Of a DNA stretch of 24,478 nucleotides, positions 7,603 through 15,349 are shown piece by piece. Under the pieces are notes generated by a model. That model was not told where the DNA came from. It was given only the letters and a program-made list of their open reading frames with translations, and did not search any database. The stretch's first letter is position 1, and each line of letters opens with the position of its first letter. The position numbers were made by a program, and so were the translations under genes. Source of the DNA: JABMOV01 sp964344305. GTDB taxonomy: Bacteria > Fidelibacterota > Marinisomatia > Marinisomatales > JABMOV01. Where the stretch lies: positions 1 to 24,478 of the forward strand of contig CAYFMT010000023.1 in NCBI GenBank assembly GCA_964344305.1. The letters run 5' to 3'.

Positions 7603-8730
7603 GTGAAATATTTTTATTTACAGAAAAATCTTTTCTTTGTACTACTATTATTACTGTGTTCGGGTTATACATTGGGACAATCAACCACCATTCTTGGAAT
7701 GGGAATGGCTCTAAACAAGGATGCTGCCATTGAACAGGCAAAAAGGGATGCAGTTGAGCAGGGATTAGGTGCTGTGATTGCTTCCGAAACCATCGTCAAA
7801 AATTCTGCGGTTTTTTCTGATAATATTTATTCCAAAGCCCAGGGATTTGTGAAATCGTTTGAAGTCGTTTCTGAGAATCAGGATTCAGATGGATTATGGT
7901 CGGTAGAGATACAAGCTGAAGTCACAGCCATTCTTGATGAAATACTACAGAACGAAGTGGCAATGCAAACACTACTGAACAGTATGAATCGACCGAGGAT
8001 TATGTTTCTGGTACGAGAAGAAAACCTCATCGATAATATACCAACCGACTTTGCTGAGACCAAACTGTTGAGCATGTTTTACAATTCGGGGTTTGATGTA
8101 GTGGATCGTCAGCTGGTTGCCGCCATGAAAGGAGAACCTGACTACGATCAGGCGTTGAACGGGAATGTGGCTGCTGCATCAAAAATAGCGGGTTCACTTG
8201 GAGCAGAAGTCATTGTAATTGGTACAGCGAAAATCAGTTCAGGCGGAAAGATTTACAACATGTACTCGGGACAGGCTGACATCAATGGAAAAATCGTAAG
8301 GGGTGATACAGGTGAAATTCTGGCGGTGGTACCACAAGCCAGAGGGAAAAAACCTCATATTTCCGAAACCACAGCTGGAGTTAATGCCACCAATGATGCT
8401 GCCGAAAAACTCGGTCGAGATATTATCAATCAGCTGATTCAAAAGTGGAGTACACAGCAGGCAAATTTCATCAAGGTATATATGGTGGTAAAGAATTCTG
8501 ATTTCGGTTCATACATGATGTTTGAATCATTTCTAAAAGCCCAGACCGTACCCGGAATTAGAAATGCTTATGCAAAAACACTTAATGAAGGAGTGGCTGA
8601 ATTTGAAATTGAGTTTGAGGGAAAGGCTCAGGATCTGGCATCAGGACTTTCCAGGACCGCACCGGAGGGGTTGCGATTTAAAATAACAGGACTCAGCGGA
8701 AAAAGAATTACCATTGAGATACTGGAATAA
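7603..8730 (+). CDS. Exported FlgT N-terminal-like protein
   Basis: 375 aa. I prefer GTG at 7603 over ATG at 7597 because AGGAG at 7591-7595 is 7 nt from the GTG but only 1 nt from the ATG. An N-terminal signal peptide (LFFVLLLLLCSGYTLG) is followed by a domain like the N-terminus of flagellar assembly protein FlgT and the LPP20 family (about residues 30-110: AAIEQAKRDAVEQGLGAVI, then a strand pair ending in VEIQAEV). The middle resembles the TolB/FlgT middle domain (MFLVRE, FDVVDR, GAEVIVIGTA). Strand-rich repeats end the protein. No flagellar genes are nearby, so a flagellar role is not implied. It is followed 12 bp later by a second LPP20-like gene. Confidence 0.75.
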   Translation: MKYFYLQKNLFFVLLLLLCSGYTLGQSTTILGMGMALNKDAAIEQAKRDAVEQGLGAVIASETIVKNSAVFSDNIYSKAQGFVKSFEVVSENQDSDGLWSVEIQAEVTAILDEILQNEVAMQTLLNSMNRPRIMFLVREENLIDNIPTDFAETKLLSMFYNSGFDVVDRQLVAAMKGEPDYDQALNGNVAAASKIAGSLGAEVIVIGTAKISSGGKIYNMYSGQADINGKIVRGDTGEILAVVPQARGKKPHISETTAGVNATNDAAEKLGRDIINQLIQKWSTQQANFIKVYMVVKNSDFGSYMMFESFLKAQTVPGIRNAYAKTLNEGVAEFEIEFEGKAQDLASGLSRTAPEGLRFKITGLSGKRITIEILE

Positions 8731-8742
8731 GCAGGAGGCAAT

Positions 8743-9585
8743 ATGAAAAAAACCATTTTTATTCTTACAATCCTGATGACTTTTGCCTGGGCTCAATATG
8801 GCTATGGTGTCGTTCCTGGTGCAGTGGTAGAACAGACTGATAAAGGATCCATCAACTATAGCCAGGGAATTATTACTGCCACGGGAATAGGAACCCTTCC
8901 AGAATACGCTGTGAATCCCGGACAGGCACGCGCCATGGCCATTCGTGCCGCAAAAGTGGATGCACGACGGCAATTAATTGAAATGGTAAACGGTATTACA
9001 CTCACAAGTGAAACAACCCTGCGCAATCGAATGGCAGATGAAGTGGTAAAAGAAAAAGTGGAAGGTGTTATCAGGGGCGCTTACCAGGTGGGTGAAACCA
9101 GTTACCTGAGTGATACATCGGTTGAAGTAACCATGGCTGTTTCCATGAGTGGAATTTCTGAAGTGGTGACACCAGCACCTGTCCAGACTGCCCCGGCGGT
9201 GATTGCACAACCTGAAACTATAGATGCTGCACCGGTTCAATCCGGTCCATTTACCGGCATTATTATTGATGCAAAGGGACTTGGTGTTAGGCCAGCCATG
9301 GCCCCGAAAATTGTCAACCAAGGTGGGACCATTGTGTATGGACCTGGTAACTACACACGGGAATATGCCATTCAATACGGCGTTGCTGGTTATTCAAAAT
9401 CCCTGGAAAATGCCAGGGATGATGTACGGGTAAAAGGAAACCCAATGGTTGTGAAAGCTATATCGGTCCAGGGTACGAACATGACGGATGTAGTGGTGAG
9501 CACTGAAGACAGTTGGAAAATGCAATCAGCAGACAGGAATGACAATATTCTGAAGGACTGCAGAGTACTGATCCTGTTGGATTAA
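8743..9585 (+). CDS. Exported LPP20-family-like protein
   Basis: 280 aa with signal peptide MKKTIFILTILMTFAWA and probable cleavage before QYGYG. Residues about 60-135 carry the LPP20-type pattern: ARAMAIRAAKVDARRQLIEM, then a helix ending in a conserved VEGVIRGA and strands (VEVTMAVSMSG). A Pro/Ala-rich linker (about 144-166) leads to a C-terminal domain GIIIDAKGLGVRPAMAPKI that recurs in such envelope proteins. A strong AGGAGG at 8733-8738 precedes the ATG. With the upstream gene it forms a two-gene exported unit sharing a related N-terminal domain, possibly an envelope-associated complex; that is inference. Confidence 0.78.
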   Translation: MKKTIFILTILMTFAWAQYGYGVVPGAVVEQTDKGSINYSQGIITATGIGTLPEYAVNPGQARAMAIRAAKVDARRQLIEMVNGITLTSETTLRNRMADEVVKEKVEGVIRGAYQVGETSYLSDTSVEVTMAVSMSGISEVVTPAPVQTAPAVIAQPETIDAAPVQSGPFTGIIIDAKGLGVRPAMAPKIVNQGGTIVYGPGNYTREYAIQYGVAGYSKSLENARDDVRVKGNPMVVKAISVQGTNMTDVVVSTEDSWKMQSADRNDNILKDCRVLILLD

Positions 9586-9595
9586 TTGTTAATCC
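9579..9595. terminator. Small hairpin at the LPP20-like gene end
   Basis: Perfect 7-bp stem GGATTAA-TTG-TTAATCC, with the stop codon inside the left arm. Only a short T-run follows on the plus strand, so it would be a weak intrinsic terminator at best. Confidence 0.35.
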
Positions 9596-9690
9596 GGTTT
9601 GCGATCAAGCTTCCATTCACCCGGACCAGGAAAGGTGAAAGTCACCGATGGTTTAGGTTGAATCGATGCAAGAATGTACCCGGTCTGGAT
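9589..9690 (-). pseudogene. Possible C-terminal gene remnant
   Basis: On the minus strand a 33-codon open stretch ends at a TAA (9589-9591) and reads like a real protein tail: PSVTFTFPGPGEWKLDRKPD. Upstream in the same frame there are stops at 9691-9693 and near 9718, and no start codon with a ribosome site. It may be the surviving end of a decayed gene, or chance. The rest of the 9586-9766 gap shows nothing convincing. Confidence 0.2.
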
Positions 9691-9766
9691 TCAAGCGTCC
9701 TTTGCATGATTAACTCAAATAATACCTCCAGAAAGTAAAAATACCCTTTTTTAAGTAGAAAATATT

Positions 9767-10141
9767 TTGTCTGCAAGAACCGCCAACCAATTATCTAGAA
9801 TCATTGATGTAGAACTATCTTGGGTTAAGGCTCATCGCCATCTGGATATTGCGCGCATAGAAGAGATTCTTTCAGACGCATTCTATAAGATTGATGAGAC
9901 GGGTCAGGTTCTTCGAAAGCAGGATTTATTGAACTCCTATCGCGAAAAGGAGCGCTACTGGGAAATTGCCGAGAGCACCAATCACCATGTTGAGTTGTTT
10001 GGATACACAGCAGTGCTGACTGGAACCTGGAGAGGGAAAGGAACCAACGATGGCGTTCCCTTCGACTATTCAACAGAATTTATGACTGTATATATATACG
10101 AAAACGGGGCATGGAAAATGCTCACTGAATCTTCAAAATGA
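9767..10141 (+). CDS. NTF2-like / DUF4440-type small protein
   Basis: 124 aa in the NTF2-like (SnoaL/DUF4440) cone-fold class. It opens with two amphipathic helices (IIDVELSWVKAHRHLDIARIEEILSDAFYKID), then strands with FGYTAVLTGTWRGKG, and ends in TEFMTVYIYENGAWKMLTESS, the pattern of the family's final strands. Such proteins bind or turn over small ligands; no catalytic assignment is possible here. No ATG or GTG start is available: the frame has a TAA at 9752-9754, so the TTG at 9767 is the first plausible start, without a clear Shine-Dalgarno. There is no signal peptide. It converges with the Rossmann-fold gene at 10163. Confidence 0.7.
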   Translation: MSARTANQLSRIIDVELSWVKAHRHLDIARIEEILSDAFYKIDETGQVLRKQDLLNSYREKERYWEIAESTNHHVELFGYTAVLTGTWRGKGTNDGVPFDYSTEFMTVYIYENGAWKMLTESSK

Positions 10142-10162
10142 CTCAGGGATGCTGGGCTATGT

Positions 10163-11851
10163 CTAGCTTTTAAACCTGAGCCCCTCATCTTCATTCATGA
10201 AAATCCACGCCGCCACTTTTCCAATTTTTAACGGGTGAGTTGTATCCCAGTATGGAAGACCGTGATGGTAACGTGAACTGGTATCATCTTTCGGTAGAGA
10301 ATCTATCCAGGCTAGAATCTGCTCAATCCTGGTTTGCCAGATTCTCATATTCTCGGGGCGCAAGTCAATCCATCCTGCATCAGCCCACTCATCAATGTGA
10401 CTGTCATTCACCTCTATGGACTCCCTTCCCATGGGGGCGGGGATTTTTACCACGGGTCCACGCAGCAGTGATTCCCCATCCTTGAGAAGCACAGGTATTC
10501 CAATGGATATGGCATGGGATCGGGTGTATTGATCTTCTGAAAGATATTCTTCAACACGATCGGAAAGCTGTTCCGGTCCTCGGGTCAGGATGCATTTTAG
10601 ATCCCCGCATACTTTATTCAGGATATGCGCTTCATAAAGAAGCTTGGATAGCCGAGGTGGTCCAAGTATTTCAAAAGCCACGGATGCTGATTTGTGTTTC
10701 TCCCGAAGTTTTTCCATTTGGTCCAGTGCCTGATGCCGCATATATCCTGCACGATAGGTGGGTCCCATAATAGAATTATCCAGAGCATTGATAATATCGT
10801 GACCAGTGCTGTCACCGAGAATCTCGAGAATGACGTTTTCCGCAATTTCCTCAGGTGTAACAAATTCCATTTGTCCTGCAGCTGTTATGGTTTCGAATTC
10901 CCCATAGGAAAAAATCCCATTTTCCCCGGTATCGATATAGACTGATTTCAGGGTGTCGTTTAGATCGGACCAATTATCTGCTCCTTGGAAATGAAAACTG
11001 CTTTCAAGCTTTTCAGCCTGTTCCAACGAACAATCATATATGTGTATGGGTTGTCCGTGTTTTTTTACTTCACCGTATCCGATCCCTTTCCATGCGATGG
11101 CTGCAGCGGGTTTGATTTCTTTTACAATTGGACCGCCAGGTGTGCGTCCCATGAGGAAAATCAGCATGGTATGAGCACCAGCCAGGGATGTTTTACTCAA
11201 CAGAACACGAGAAGGCCTTTCTTCACTGTGAGTGTATGGAATATTCAATCCCATACCACCGGTTCCTGTTGTACCAATTTTTATATAGACTCCTGTTTTA
11301 TTCTCAACCATGCTGGCGTGCATAATTTGAATATGACGTATGATCTGGGGGATATAGAGGGTCGTCATCATTTTTTCAATATCGGTTCTCAATGCCTCAG
11401 GATCATCGGTGTTCAGGGTCTGTTTCATGTGATAATAACCATTGTATACATCCTGATAAGCCAATGCTGTGGATGTATTGATAGAATCAATGATAATATG
11501 GGGTTTGTGCCGTTCGATCACTTGATTGAGAAAAGATTCATTCTTCTTTTCATCCGTGAAAGATTCCATTGTATCGGTCATGAGCTGCTGACGATGTTCA
11601 GGGTTTCCAAGAAGTTCACCCCGAGAAAGATCCTTTAATGAATGACGCACGAACACATTCCCCCATTCAGGATAAAATTCGACTTCAGGGTAAATAGATT
11701 TCATGGTTTCGCACGCTTCCCTTGCCTCGTGTTCCTGGAGAGAGAGGATAATGACTTTGTGAGGTTTATAGGCGTTGAGTTTATGTAAAATGGCTGTTCC
11801 TACAAGTCCCCATCCCCCGAGGATCAGAATATCTCTATCTCGAATATCCAT
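10163..11851 (-). CDS. Rossmann-fold SDR-like protein coupled to ptb-buk, function unknown
   Basis: 562 aa. Residues 8-18 (ILILGGWGLVG) form a dinucleotide-binding loop, and HIIIDSINTST (118-127) and IKIGTTGTGGMG (190-201) sit where extended SDR proteins have later strands and the catalytic Ser/Thr. The expected YxxxK dyad is altered: SRVLLSK keeps a lysine (Lys220) but has Val216 where tyrosine should be, so classical SDR chemistry is doubtful. The C-terminal ~300 residues match no family I recognise. Its ATG overlaps the ptb stop by one base (TAATG), last in the 2-oxoacid oxidation/acyl-phosphate operon. The context suggests work on a 2-oxoacid, acyl-CoA or related intermediate, but the substrate is unknown. 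Confidence 0.7.
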   Translation of the reverse strand: MDIRDRDILILGGWGLVGTAILHKLNAYKPHKVIILSLQEHEAREACETMKSIYPEVEFYPEWGNVFVRHSLKDLSRGELLGNPEHRQQLMTDTMESFTDEKKNESFLNQVIERHKPHIIIDSINTSTALAYQDVYNGYYHMKQTLNTDDPEALRTDIEKMMTTLYIPQIIRHIQIMHASMVENKTGVYIKIGTTGTGGMGLNIPYTHSEERPSRVLLSKTSLAGAHTMLIFLMGRTPGGPIVKEIKPAAAIAWKGIGYGEVKKHGQPIHIYDCSLEQAEKLESSFHFQGADNWSDLNDTLKSVYIDTGENGIFSYGEFETITAAGQMEFVTPEEIAENVILEILGDSTGHDIINALDNSIMGPTYRAGYMRHQALDQMEKLREKHKSASVAFEILGPPRLSKLLYEAHILNKVCGDLKCILTRGPEQLSDRVEEYLSEDQYTRSHAISIGIPVLLKDGESLLRGPVVKIPAPMGRESIEVNDSHIDEWADAGWIDLRPENMRIWQTRIEQILAWIDSLPKDDTSSRYHHGLPYWDTTHPLKIGKVAAWIFMNEDEGLRFKS

Positions 11852-12681
11852 TATTGTTCTCCTGATTGTGTCAATAAACCCAGAGCAATAGAGTTTAATT
11901 TTGTTTCGGTGGAATCAGAACGAGAAAGCAATACGATAGGTACATATCCCCCAAGGATAATTCCACCGCCCCTTGCTCCTCCAATGCTCATGAGTGATTT
12001 TACAATATGATTGGTTGTGGTTATGGATGATCCGATGAAAATATCGGTTCTTCCGGAAATTTTTGAATCAATTCCCTTCCTTTTTGCAGCCGTTTCTGAT
12101 AATGCCACATCAAGGGCAACAGGTCCTTCAATTGCACAGGATTGATTTTCTTTGAATAATTGAGCCATCTCCGAAGCCAACACGGTTTCCGGGAGCTTTG
12201 GGTTGATCTTTTCAACCAGTGAAAGCATTGCAATGTTTGGCCGATAATTCTGCAATGAACGGGCAAAAGAAATAGCATTGGATATAATCCAAGGCATTAT
12301 TTCTTTATCCAATTGGATATTTACTCCCCCATCGCTCCACAGCATCAGTTTTGGATAATGTGGGGATTCCACAACAGCGACATGTGAGAGGCGGGTTTGA
12401 GCGGTGTTTTTCCCGGTCTCAAGAACGGCTTTCAACAAAACCGGTGAAGGGATATCTCCTTTCATGAGCAGGGATGATGTACCACTCTCAATGGATTCGA
12501 GTGCCAGTTGAGCTGCCACCGAATCGTCCCTGTGCTCAAATGGCTGGGGGATGATCCACCCTCGGGATTCTGCTTCCTGCAGTGCTTCATTGATGAATCT
12601 ACTTTTCGGTTGGACCACAGCCAGCGGTACGGGCTTTTTCCGTGAGATAACATCATAAATCGTTTTGAAATTGGAGATCAT
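11851..12681 (-). CDS. ptb: Phosphate butyryltransferase-like enzyme
   Basis: 276 aa, about the length of bacterial phosphate butyryltransferases in the PTA/PTB family. It exchanges CoA for phosphate on an acyl-CoA (butyryl, isobutyryl or similar) to give acyl-phosphate. Family features visible are the N-terminal Lys-Pro-Val-Pro-Leu-Ala-Val-V segment, ASLL-like GTSSLLMKGDIPSP, MLWSDGGVNIQLD, CAIEGPVALDVALS and the C-terminal IVKSLMSIGGARGGGIILGGYVPIVLLSRSDS. Its start overlaps the buk stop by 4 nt (ATGA at 12678-12681) and its stop overlaps the next start, so it is translated as part of the operon. Substrate range cannot be read from sequence. Confidence 0.93.
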   Translation of the reverse strand: MISNFKTIYDVISRKKPVPLAVVQPKSRFINEALQEAESRGWIIPQPFEHRDDSVAAQLALESIESGTSSLLMKGDIPSPVLLKAVLETGKNTAQTRLSHVAVVESPHYPKLMLWSDGGVNIQLDKEIMPWIISNAISFARSLQNYRPNIAMLSLVEKINPKLPETVLASEMAQLFKENQSCAIEGPVALDVALSETAAKRKGIDSKISGRTDIFIGSSITTTNHIVKSLMSIGGARGGGIILGGYVPIVLLSRSDSTETKLNSIALGLLTQSGEQ

Positions 12682-13787
12682 GTGTATTCCCTGACGGACT
12701 CAGTCCCTTTTAGAGCACGTAACACACCCGATGCAAGGGCCTCAGATTCAAATGAGCCCGGGTAAACAGTTATAGGAGCGAAAAATGCACATCGCTCCTG
12801 AAAGTCACTCACAAACACCTTTGAATGAGCCAGCCCACCAGTAATAATGATCCCATCACAATTTCCATGTAAAACAGACATACAGGCACCCACTTCCTTG
12901 GCAACCTGATACATCATGGCATTAAAGGGAAGGGAGTCTTCTTTTATCTTTTTTTCGATGATCGTGAAATCAGAGGTCCCATAATAGGCTTTCAGACCGC
13001 TACTCGTGCTTAAGAGATGTGTGATGTCTTCTTGAGAACGATCTTCTGAATAGATAAGAGATAAGAGTCCTGAAAGGGGGAGGGCACCGGCTCGTTCCAA
13101 TGAGAATGGACCCATCCCAAGGAGGGCATCATTTACATCTATGATTTTCCCACCCACCACAGCAGCGATTGAAAATCCACCCCCAAAATGACCAACAATG
13201 ACCCGACCTTCTTCCAGAGACACATTATTATCTCTACAGAATGTGTAGTAGCAGTGCCGGATGTTTAATGCATGGGACCGGCTTTTTCTTTGGATACCGG
13301 GAACACCGGATAACCGGGCCACATCAGTAAAATCATCCACAGTAACGGGATCCACGATGAATGCTGGGCATAACCATTTCATCTGTAACTCGTGTGCAAT
13401 CAACGCTCCTAGATTGGATGCATGGTTTGAATAGGTTTCATTTCTGAATTCCTCCAGCATGGTGTCATTGATCTCATAGATACCTGCAGACAGGGGTTTC
13501 AGGGGACCTCCCCTTGCGGCGATGGCGTCTGGTTTAGCAGAAGGCAGATTGGATAGAATTGATTTCAGGCGGATTGGAAGCTGTTTTGAACTGGGCTGAG
13601 GCAGGTCTTGTTGTGTGTGATCGATTGAAAAATCCCATAATAGGGTATCGTTTTCAAAATACCCGCAGGTGGTGGATGTTGATCCGGGGTTTATTGTGAA
13701 GATAAAGAAATCAGGATCTCCTGAAAGAGAATTAGGAATTATCTTCGTCTTCGAACGAAGCGATGATGCCATGAGTGCTGAAATCAT
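12678..13787 (-). CDS. buk: Butyrate kinase-like acyl-acid kinase
   Basis: 369 aa, ASKHA-fold acid kinase (acetokinase family, butyrate kinase branch). It converts acyl-phosphate plus ADP to free acid plus ATP. Visible: the phosphate-1 motif INPGSTST at about 32-39, ARGG, NLGALIAHEL, GHFGGGFSIAAVVGGKIIDV (phosphate-2), and GIIITGGLAHSKVF (adenosine). The ~30 residues before INPGSTST are longer than usual and overlap the ferritin-like gene by 56 bp in another frame. The ATG at 13787 or the one at 13772 may be used; no later ATG precedes the motif. Either way translation is coupled to the upstream gene. With ptb it yields ATP by substrate-level phosphorylation. Confidence 0.93.
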   Translation of the reverse strand: MISALMASSLRSKTKIIPNSLSGDPDFFIFTINPGSTSTTCGYFENDTLLWDFSIDHTQQDLPQPSSKQLPIRLKSILSNLPSAKPDAIAARGGPLKPLSAGIYEINDTMLEEFRNETYSNHASNLGALIAHELQMKWLCPAFIVDPVTVDDFTDVARLSGVPGIQRKSRSHALNIRHCYYTFCRDNNVSLEEGRVIVGHFGGGFSIAAVVGGKIIDVNDALLGMGPFSLERAGALPLSGLLSLIYSEDRSQEDITHLLSTSSGLKAYYGTSDFTIIEKKIKEDSLPFNAMMYQVAKEVGACMSVLHGNCDGIIITGGLAHSKVFVSDFQERCAFFAPITVYPGSFESEALASGVLRALKGTESVREYT

Positions 13788-13995
13788 TTGCCTTGAACTC
13801 TTCCAGCTTATTCTTCAGGATATTGTAGTGATCGACCTCCATCTCAGCCAGCTCAATCAAGAATGTCTTTAGCTCGGGGTCAGCAGTTCGATTGGATGCA
13901 GCGATATAGTAATCATAGGCATCCTGTTCCTCCTGCATTGCATAAGACAGTATTTCTTCAATTGATGCAAATTCAGATAGTTCTTTTGGATCCAT
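13732..13995 (-). CDS. Half-size ferritin-like (rubrerythrin-type) protein
   Basis: 87 aa. Two helices with iron ligands: EEQDAYDYYIAAS (Glu22/Glu23) and ELAEMEVDHYNIL (Glu53, His56). This gives one E...ExxH set, half the di-iron site of a rubrerythrin, so a dimer would be needed to complete a site, as in half-ferritins such as encapsulated ferritins. The 30-residue Glu-to-Glu spacing fits either reading. There is no rubredoxin domain, no encapsulin gene in the window and no clear cargo peptide at the acidic C-terminus. A perfect AGGAGG precedes the ATG and overlaps the stop region of the upstream gamma-subunit gene. It sits inside an oxygen-sensitive oxidoreductase operon, so protection from oxygen or peroxide, or iron supply, is plausible. 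Confidence 0.8.
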   Translation of the reverse strand: MDPKELSEFASIEEILSYAMQEEQDAYDYYIAASNRTADPELKTFLIELAEMEVDHYNILKNKLEEFKANDFSTHGIIASFEDEDNS

Positions 13996-14003
13996 AATGC
14001 CTC

Positions 14004-14555
14004 CTAAGCGGTTTTTAATTCCCCAATAAGAGCCTGACCGGCCAGCAGTGCTTTTTCATTGAGAGGAATTAAATGATGATGCCTTTCCGGTAATACCTTC
14101 CGAAGCGCTTCAAGAATGGATGGAATGGTTACCATGGGTTTGACTGAAAGAATGGCACCGAGCATTATCATATTCATGGTGCGTTTGTTTTCAAGCTTTA
14201 CTGCCTCAACCATGGCAGGAACTTCATGAATATGGATGTCATCGCGAGTGGGTGGTTCAATGATGTTGTTGGCCTCGTAGAGAAGATGCCCGTTTTCTTT
14301 TATACAACTTTCAAATTTTTCCAGGGATGGTTGATTCAAGACCACAACCATATCGTATTCATTTATGATGGGCGAGCTGATAATATCGTCTGAAATAATG
14401 ACAGTGCAGTTGGCTGTACCGCCACGCATTTCAGGTCCATAACTTGGCATCCACGATACCTCTTTATCCTCGACCATACCTGCATAGGCCAGTGTCATAC
14501 CCATTGAAAGAACGCCCTGTCCACCAAATCCAGCTATGATAATTTCATATTTCAT
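14004..14555 (-). CDS. 2-oxoacid:ferredoxin oxidoreductase gamma subunit
   Basis: 183 aa, catalytic domain of the gamma subunit (POR/KorC family). It opens with the hallmark IIIAGFGGQGVLSMGMTLAYAG, followed by SYGPEMRGGTANCTVIIS and a region binding the alpha subunit. It would contribute to CoA binding and the assembled heterotetramer that decarboxylates 2-oxoacids to acyl-CoA using ferredoxin. It begins 2 nt after the beta subunit stop, with AAGGAA upstream. The family also includes 2-oxoglutarate enzymes (KorC); substrate is inferred from the neighbours, not from this subunit. Confidence 0.93.
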   Translation of the reverse strand: MKYEIIIAGFGGQGVLSMGMTLAYAGMVEDKEVSWMPSYGPEMRGGTANCTVIISDDIISSPIINEYDMVVVLNQPSLEKFESCIKENGHLLYEANNIIEPPTRDDIHIHEVPAMVEAVKLENKRTMNMIMLGAILSVKPMVTIPSILEALRKVLPERHHHLIPLNEKALLAGQALIGELKTA

Positions 14556-14557
14556 TT

Positions 14558-15349
14558 CTATTCCTTCGGTGGCGTTTTTATATCACCAAGTTTATAATAA
14601 TTGAAAATGTGGTTATCCAGCCACTGGTTGGATTCAATGGGTGTCATTTTCCATCCGGATGGGCAATTGGAGACAAACTCAATAAGGCTTGTTCCGCCTT
14701 TTCCTTCCAGCTGGTATGTAAAGGCATTCATGAGGGCTCGTTTTGCTTTTCGCACGGCTTTTGCCGTATTCACAGCCTGGCGCGTGATGTAGTATGCACC
14801 CGGCAGTGCAGCAACCATTTCTGTAAAATTCAATGGATGTCCGTGCATATCCAACTCCCGGCCACTTGGGGTAGTTGATGTAATAGAGCCTTCCAGCGTT
14901 GTTGGCGCCATCTGCCCACCGGTCATGCCATAAATTCCATTGTTAATAAAAATCATGACAATGTTTTCACCACGGTTAATGGTATGAAGTGACTCAGCCG
15001 TCCCAATAGCCGCCAAATCTCCATCACCCTGATAAGTAAAAACGACCCGATCTGGAAGCATGCGTTTAATACCGGTAGCAACAGCTGTCGCACGCCCGTG
15101 GGCTGCCTCCTGCATATCAATATCCATATAATGGTAGGCAAAAACGGCACAACCGACAGGGGCAACACCAATAGCTTTGTGTTGCACACCTAATTCTCGA
15201 ATGGTTTCCATAATGAGCCGATGCACTACGGAGTGACCGCAACCAGGACAATAATGCATGGTGGTTTCGATGAGGGTGCTCGGGCGCGCCCAGACTTCAT
15301 CCAAGTCCTCAATATAAGTGCATTGGATTCCTTCAGTTTCCGCAGGCAT
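14558..15349 (-). CDS. 2-oxoacid:ferredoxin oxidoreductase beta subunit (TPP-binding)
   Basis: 263 aa, the thiamine-diphosphate-binding subunit. CPGCGH (34-39) near the N-terminus and GDGDLAAIGTAE (108-119) ending in NN (136-137) form the TPP/Mg motif; GIYGMTGGQMAPTT follows. It forms the active site with the alpha subunit. Its ATG shares one base with the alpha stop (TGATG), so the two chains are produced in matched amounts. Length is typical of VorA/KorB-type beta subunits, shorter than pyruvate oxidoreductase beta chains. A 2-oxoglutarate or branched-chain 2-oxoacid substrate would both be compatible. Confidence 0.95.
   Translation of the reverse strand: MPAETEGIQCTYIEDLDEVWARPSTLIETTMHYCPGCGHSVVHRLIMETIRELGVQHKAIGVAPVGCAVFAYHYMDIDMQEAAHGRATAVATGIKRMLPDRVVFTYQGDGDLAAIGTAESLHTINRGENIVMIFINNGIYGMTGGQMAPTTLEGSITSTTPSGRELDMHGHPLNFTEMVAALPGAYYITRQAVNTAKAVRKAKRALMNAFTYQLEGKGGTSLIEFVSNCPSGWKMTPIESNQWLDNHIFNYYKLGDIKTPPKE

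Noticed and set aside
7603..9585. Flagellar assembly locus, suggested by the FlgT-like domain
   Set aside because: No flagellar structural, motor or export gene is present; the domain also occurs in unrelated envelope proteins.
10985..11638. 217-codon plus-strand open frame
   Set aside because: It lies antisense to the well-supported Rossmann-fold gene, has no ribosome site, and its composition is low-quality Phe/Cys-rich text typical of a shadow frame.
13732..13995. Encapsulin nanocompartment cargo
   Set aside because: The ligand spacing fits, but no encapsulin shell gene is in the window and no clear cargo-loading peptide is at the C-terminus; kept only as a possibility.
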